Assembly (NCBI GenBank): GCA_034231615.1
Contig: CM067304.1
Span: 21,448,589 to 21,512,588 of the forward strand
DNA length: 64,000 bases
Direction of reading: 5' to 3'
DNA from: Meghimatium bilineatum
Lineage: Eukaryota; Mollusca; Gastropoda; Stylommatophora; Philomycidae
Every line of letters begins with the position of its first letter. Positions within the stretch are counted from its first letter, which is position 1. Below the pieces are notes generated by a model, which saw only the letters and a list, made by a program, of their open reading frames with translations, did not search any database and had not been told where the DNA came from. The translations under genes were made by a program, and so were the position numbers. Below are positions 63,000-64,000 of this stretch, in pieces.

Positions 63000-63770
63000 G
63001 CGAAGAAAGAGTCAAACAAGATATAGGCTACTTAATAATATAAGAAAAAATACACTTTATATTTGGCCACTTTATGTGGCTTGGAAAACAGTTAAAACGG
63101 CTGCACAACCAATATGAAAGAGATTGAAAGAAAGCTCTGGGAGGACTAGAAGAGCTCCAATTAACTGTCTCCTTCCTAGACCAGCAATCACTGCAACCAG
63201 CATCTTGTTTAGTTGGTAGCTTTTTCATGTTACTCCCCTGGTGTGGTAACACAAGCTTGTATGATGTGATGATCCTGCTGAAAGAAGACAACACGGTCCA
63301 TTAAACAGCTGCCGTACACACATCAACCACAGCTAGTCAGTGGGTGGCAAGGATTGCCTACCACTGTGCCACAGTATAAAAGCTACAGACCGGGCATACT
63401 GGGATAGCAGATAGTTCATATGAGAGAGGTCAAGTGTAGATAGACACTAGCCCAGTAACGCAATCTAGGTAGGACACCTCACACAGAAAGCAGTCCAAGT
63501 CCATCAAGTCAGAGTTGTACCAGCTCTATGTGAAGTGGATTAATCGGGTACTCACGTTTACTCTTCTAAACCAAGGAATGCAGAAAGAAACAAAAAAGTT
63601 ACAATGAGCAAGCCTGAAGGTAAGAGATATTGAGGAAAATAGCATGAGAAAATATTAGACTAACCTTGTGTCATGGGAAAGAGTCAACAATGATCCTGGT
63701 ACAAGATACCACAAATAGAGAGTTGTGGAGATCCATGAATCTACACCAGCAACTGACCATAATTATAGAG
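63000..63770 (+). mobile_element. Scattered RTE-like LINE fragments
   Basis: 63000-63080 carries an ..NNIRKN-TLYIWPLYV-like piece and 63600-63770 a GAGAAAATATTAGAC piece followed by an ACCACAAATAGAGAGTTGTGGAG piece, as in 46780-46860. Sequence between them (63090-63590) shows nothing recognisable. Confidence 0.45.
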
Positions 63771-63864
63771 AGGCTAAACACACAAAAATAAACCAATACA
63801 ACAGGAAAATGAAGAGTGAAAGCACAGATGGATGAAACAGAAAGCAGAATTATAACAAGATCAA

Positions 63865-63985
63865 GGTGATTATAAAGTAATCCCTTTATCTGGTGAGCAG
63901 TAGCTTTTGACAGTCCATAGCCTTTCTGACAAAAGGACATGTCTTTCTCAGTGAGTAACTGAGGTGACACACACAAACTTGTATG
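63865..63985 (-). repeat. Family E repeat, short copy
   Basis: AAAGTAATCCCTTTATCTGG..GAGCAGTAGC..TTTTGACAGTCCATAGCC matches the family start. Confidence 0.7.
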
Positions 63986-64000
63986 TTTGCCATTTCATAG

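Noticed and set aside
59734..64000. Search for the kinase N-lobe (Gly-rich loop, VAIK) exons
   Set aside because: Only retrotransposon pieces were recognised; no splice-bounded segment with these motifs was seen, so they are assumed to lie outside the window.

Overview
The window is eukaryotic, animal genomic DNA. It has a spliced host kinase gene with introns of several kb, dense non-LTR retrotransposon debris, SINE-like repeats with target-site duplications, Penelope-like and mariner fossils, microsatellites, and a large endogenous Maverick/Polinton (adintovirus-like) element. The repeat mix fits an invertebrate, perhaps a mollusc or other spiralian, but this is a guess; nothing in the sequence fixes the species.

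Layout. Positions 1-1378 are the right part of one Polinton copy (capsid C-terminus, pX/pVI-like protein, protease, start of a fibre-like gene), nearly identical to 14250-15625. Positions 1379-6796 are host sequence with simple repeats, LINE scraps and a 61-bp minisatellite. Positions 6797-20637 are the main Polinton copy, left-truncated. In order it carries PolB (+), a small conserved protein (-), integrase (-), a zinc-ribbon/PLA2 protein (-), a coiled-coil protein (+), a penton-like protein (+), a basic minor protein (+), major capsid protein (+), pX/pVI-like protein (+), adenain-like protease (+), two spike/fibre-like proteins (+), a membrane/coiled-coil protein (+), then a minus-strand cluster of Cys-rich and unknown proteins, and a 304-bp palindromic terminus. 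PolB, integrase, capsid, penton, protease and the coiled-coil gene are broken. The first fibre-like gene, the 199-residue gene and several minus-strand genes are open.

Positions 20638-34157 are mainly retrotransposons. The best is a 5'-truncated non-LTR element at 28089-31279 with a perfect 12-bp target-site duplication. Positions 34158-59733 hold, on the minus strand, eight exons of an AGC-family protein kinase resembling RSKR/S6KL. They run from the middle of the kinase domain to a 2.1-kb terminal exon with two coding minisatellites and a proline-rich tract. Its introns are filled with LINE, SINE and Penelope-like pieces. Positions 59734-64000 are more retrotransposon debris; the exons for the kinase N-lobe were not found and probably lie beyond the window.

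How it fits together: the Polinton genes form the usual kit of replication (PolB), integration (integrase), virion (capsid, penton, minor proteins, protease) and attachment (fibre-like) functions, now decayed. The host kinase gene is probably functional and has collected mobile elements in its introns.
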